Shown here piece after piece: positions 61,124 to 64,000 of a stretch of 64,000 nt of DNA. The notes under the pieces are model-generated. The model searched no databases. It worked only from the letters and a program-made list of their open reading frames with translations, and was not told where the DNA came from. Numbering within the stretch: the stretch's first letter is position 1; every line of letters starts with the position of its first letter. The stretch is taken from the NCBI RefSeq assembly GCF_030052815.1, contig NC_079499.1:69331760-69395759 (forward strand). Direction: 5' to 3'. The position numbers were made by a program, and so were the translations under genes. The DNA is from Hevea brasiliensis. Its lineage: Eukaryota; Streptophyta; Magnoliopsida; Malpighiales; Euphorbiaceae.

Positions 61124-64000
61124 TGTCACACCTTACTCCCCTGTAAGATGCAACATGATCCCGTAGTACACCTAATGAATTACTGTACTTCGCCTACCGA
61201 TAACCCATTAGATATACTACAAGGGATTTTAAAACAATTTTCATGAAATTTAAATCATCGGTTAAAATCTGGTGTTATAATTTTTTTTTTTTCAGAATTT
61301 TGGCAAAGTGCTGGCAGTATTTTGAGAAAACAGTTCTTCAATCCTGCAAAAGAAAATGCTCCCAATATGTTTTCTCAAATACAACTTCAATAACTTCATT
61401 TCAATTCACAATTCAATTCTCAATAAACAATCAATTCATTTTCAAACCAATCTCATCATGAAGAAATATTTCATTGATTATAAGACTCAAAATTTATATT
61501 ACAAAACTATTCAAGTAAATAAAATCTCAAATTTATATTTACAATAATTTACATTTAATTACATACCAAAATGTTTTACAAGAGTTTTTATACAACTGCT
61601 CAAATAATTTACATACATATTATTACATGCATACATCAAAACCTATGTACATGGGTATACCTATAATATACTTGGAGCTGATATGCAAGTGTCTTCAAAG
61701 AAAATTACTCACTGCTCTATGCTCTTCTTACTTGCGACAGCATACAAAGCTATCGCTGAGTGGTGAACTCAGTGGTGCACAACTATAATTTAAAACATAG
61801 TACAATATACATTGACAAAATTTACAGTAAATAATTTGGAAATCTGAATACTCATCAAATTCCAAAACTCAAAATATTCATTGCCAATAATGTAAATCAT
61901 TTGTATAAATGACTTTGATCACAAAATTCAATTTATCAAATCATGACTAACCATTTAAGTAATTCTAACAAAATCAATTATACATAAACCATAATTGAAT
62001 CACAATTCTTTACCATTCAAAAGCCATTCTGTATCTCAAAAATCATTATGTATCTCAAAAATCATTCTGTATCTGAAAAATCATTCTGTATCTCAAAAAC
62101 CATTATGTATCTCAAAAATTATTCTGTATCTCAAAAATCATTATGTATCTCAAAAACCATTATGTATCTCAAAAATCATTCTGTATCTCAAAAACCATTA
62201 TGTATCTCACTAACTATGCAAGACTAATCCGAAAGGGCCATCTTCGGGGTGATTCTAACTCCCTATGGTCGGGGAGGTCGAATCATCGTGCAGAGTACCA
62301 TCACAATAATAAATCTTCCGCAAGGGCCATAACGATAAAATAAACTTAGATCTAAGCTCAAATCAGAGAAAAATCTAAGCCTGTGCACGTACCATGGTAA
62401 TCAAAACACAACTAACTCCATTGTCTTCTCAGCAAATGAGAGAGATGGGTAATAACCTAGTGAAGCATCTATAGTGAGATATAAAATAATATCACAATCC
62501 TTTTAGTGAGCATAAATCACAATATAATTCGATTCAAAGTCAATTTCAATATCCAATAATTTTTATGCTCATCACAATTCAAATCATAAATTTGCATTTT
62601 TCCATGAAAATTACCATCATAATTCAAAACATGTTCTATCACAATTTTTCAAAACATAATTTATTCAATCCATAACAATGCTTAATACTTGTGAAAATAC
62701 CATTTCACAAAGCTAAATTCATACATACTATAACAATTTCAATAATCATTGAATTAAATCCAATGCTTGTTAAACATAATACATAAGAAAATATGTCATT
62801 TAATCATATGAAATATTCAAAACAAAATCAGTTAAAAACTAGCTGTGCACAAACCTCTGATAACTGTTTCTTGGCTCTGACTCAGTGTTTTCTTCCCCTT
62901 CCCTGATTCTTTGCTAACTGAGAAACACAATTTGAAGTGTTTCAGTACTCATTTAAACTGTCTCTAAGAATAAGGTTCAATAATTAATTTGTCAAATTCT
63001 ATTATTTCCTTAGTCAACCTAATATGTCGACCCTCGATGCGTTCTAGGTAAATTCAGTTTTAATGTCACTAATATGTCACATTCAATAGTCTTTTAGGGT
63101 TGGTACATGTTACCAAATTCATTTCCATGTATCTTGCATTTTCTTGCAATTTGCTGGATTTCGGGATACTAGTTTGACCTAGCCAGACGACCTAGTTCCC
63201 TCAGTTTTCGGGTTTCGGTCAAAACTACAAACTTGTAGATCTATGTCTTATTGCACGCGGGGCAAAATTGCAGGTGATTCTGAGTTATGTAGACCAAGTT
63301 ATGGTCATTTTACTATTGCTGGTCAAATTGCATCAAAATTGGTCACTTTAGGTCACTTTAGGTCATTTTAGGTTCGGCCAGTTTTTGGACCCGAACTTGT
63401 GCAAGCTGTTTGACTCGCTTATGGTCATTTCTGGGCTTTGGTGTCTTCATAAGACTTGTAGATATGGGTCTTAACTATTCATGGTTAAAGTTTTAGGTCA
63501 ATTGGATATGTTTTGAGTGAATTATGGCCTAAACACTAACTGTTGCCCAAATGGTCAATTTTCAGGTCTCAATTGCACTTAATCCGGATTCGGTCATTTT
63601 TCAAGCTACCTTGCAAGCATAATTTTGGTAAGCTTTCTTCATGAAAGTTGGCACATTTTGTGTCTAGTTTCACCTCCAATTGGTCTCATACCAATTGGAG
63701 CCACACACTTAAAGTTATAGGCCTAAAACTCAAACTGCCTTATTGCATTTCTTGCATACACATCAAGCATCACTTTTAACACTCACCAAACTTAACATTC
63801 AAACCAATTCTGGTTGTACCACAACCTAAACATAATTCACAACACATTATAGGACATTTTGGCAGCTTACAATTACATTCAACATACACCAACAAGTGCA
63901 GAATTTTTCAATCCAATTTATAACAATTCAATCACCTTTTTATGCTCATTTACATGTCCCACTTCACACCACCTTACACACACTCAAACTGCTATAACAA
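61124..64000 (-). mobile_element. Gypsy LTR 'I' (partial), inserted in element H 5' LTR
   Basis: Begins TGTCACACCTTACTCC, the minus-strand end of a long gypsy LTR, and runs past the window end. The CCCTC before it (61119-61123) would be the TSD. It contains the GACTCCCTATGGTCGGGG-type block shared with LTR E, the double hairpin (61733-61780), acceptor-like GTGTTTCTCAGTTAG on the minus strand (about 62915-62930) and diverged ~191-base units (63150-63720). It may be solo or part of an element; the window does not tell. Confidence 0.85.
62029..62215. repeat. 19-base tandem repeat in LTR I
   Basis: Nine full units of CTGTATCTCAAAAATCATT (C/A at the first base, T/C at position 15) from 62029 to 62199, then a partial tenth. 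A long open frame across it arises only because the unit has few stops and is not a gene. No equivalent array was seen in LTRs E, F or C. Confidence 0.93.

Larger units (their letters stand above)
50403..64000 (-). mobile_element. Element H: second Tekay-type gypsy element, 5' LTR interrupted and running out of the window
   Basis: Minus-strand element with 3' LTR 50403-53827, polypurine tract 53828-53843, gag-pol 53881-58517, primer site 58675-58686 and 5' LTR from 58695. LTR I inserted in the 5' LTR at 61124, and the far end is outside the window, so no TSD can be confirmed. The LTRs differ at about 11 of the first ~255 aligned bases, slightly fewer than element B. It is a distinct subfamily from B: its LTR sequence, PBS and gag differ. 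Confidence 0.92.

Noticed and set aside
61995..62213. Repeat-containing small protein
   Set aside because: The reading frame exists only because the 19-base unit lacks stops; there is no start context, homology or conservation.
62029..62215. CRISPR-like array
   Set aside because: The 19-base units are contiguous without unique spacers, and the context is a plant LTR. It is a minisatellite.
1..64000. Host protein-coding genes, tRNA or rRNA genes
   Set aside because: All frames with recognisable domains belong to retrotransposons. The sequences matching tRNA-Met are short primer-binding sites only, not tRNA genes.

Overview
The window is intergenic plant DNA built almost entirely of nested LTR retrotransposons. 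No host gene, tRNA, rRNA or bacterial feature was found. Evidence for a flowering plant (probably a eudicot) is: Ty3/gypsy chromovirus polyproteins of the Tekay/Del type with very long LTRs (about 3.3-4.1 kb), initiator-Met tRNA primer sites (TGGTATCAGAGC), a Ty1/copia element, a TRIM, and overall AT richness. The species cannot be fixed from the sequence alone.

Layout. 1-6584: two head-to-head copies of a long non-coding LTR-like family (here 'J family') form a giant inverted repeat, with arms of at least 3.0 kb and a 126-base spacer. 6595-6986: a complete TRIM (two 151-base LTRs). 6987-12315: 3' part of a Ty1/copia element (pol pseudogene plus 3' LTR) whose LTR is split by a solo gypsy LTR (9015-10758). 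12316 to the window end: one decayed Tekay-type element, 'A', on the plus strand. Its pol remnant is at 12316-14422 and its 3' LTR ('C') starts at 14470, and that LTR has been split repeatedly by later insertions.

The nest was resolved by finding matching 5-base target-site duplications (TSDs) on both sides of inserts. LTR C holds: (i) solo LTR D (16544-39963, TSD ATAAA), split by gypsy element B (18405-38496, minus strand, TSD GTTTT), which itself carries a solo LTR 'L' in its pol (25047-28748, TSD TTGGG) and a J-family element in its 5' LTR (32287-36412, TSD AAACT); (ii) solo LTR E (40516-50001, TSD TGAGG), split by solo LTR F (43299-48847, TSD TACTG), split by a deleted J-family copy G (43465-45506, TSD AGAAC); (iii) gypsy element H (50403 onward, minus strand), whose 5' LTR is split by LTR I (61124 onward). 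Up to four layers are stacked.

All coding regions are pseudogenes with nonsense codons and frameshifts. They still show gag, zinc knuckle, protease, reverse transcriptase, RNase H, integrase and the C-terminal chromodomain-like tail.

The most interesting signals lie inside the long LTRs. They share a non-coding architecture across diverged families: TGACATCA motifs near the start, a donor-like GGTTAGT, a degenerate tandem array with a period near 191 bases, an acceptor-like TTTCAG, and a double-hairpin module ending in CAG. This would fit a spliced or structured leader. That function is inference; the conserved order is visible directly.
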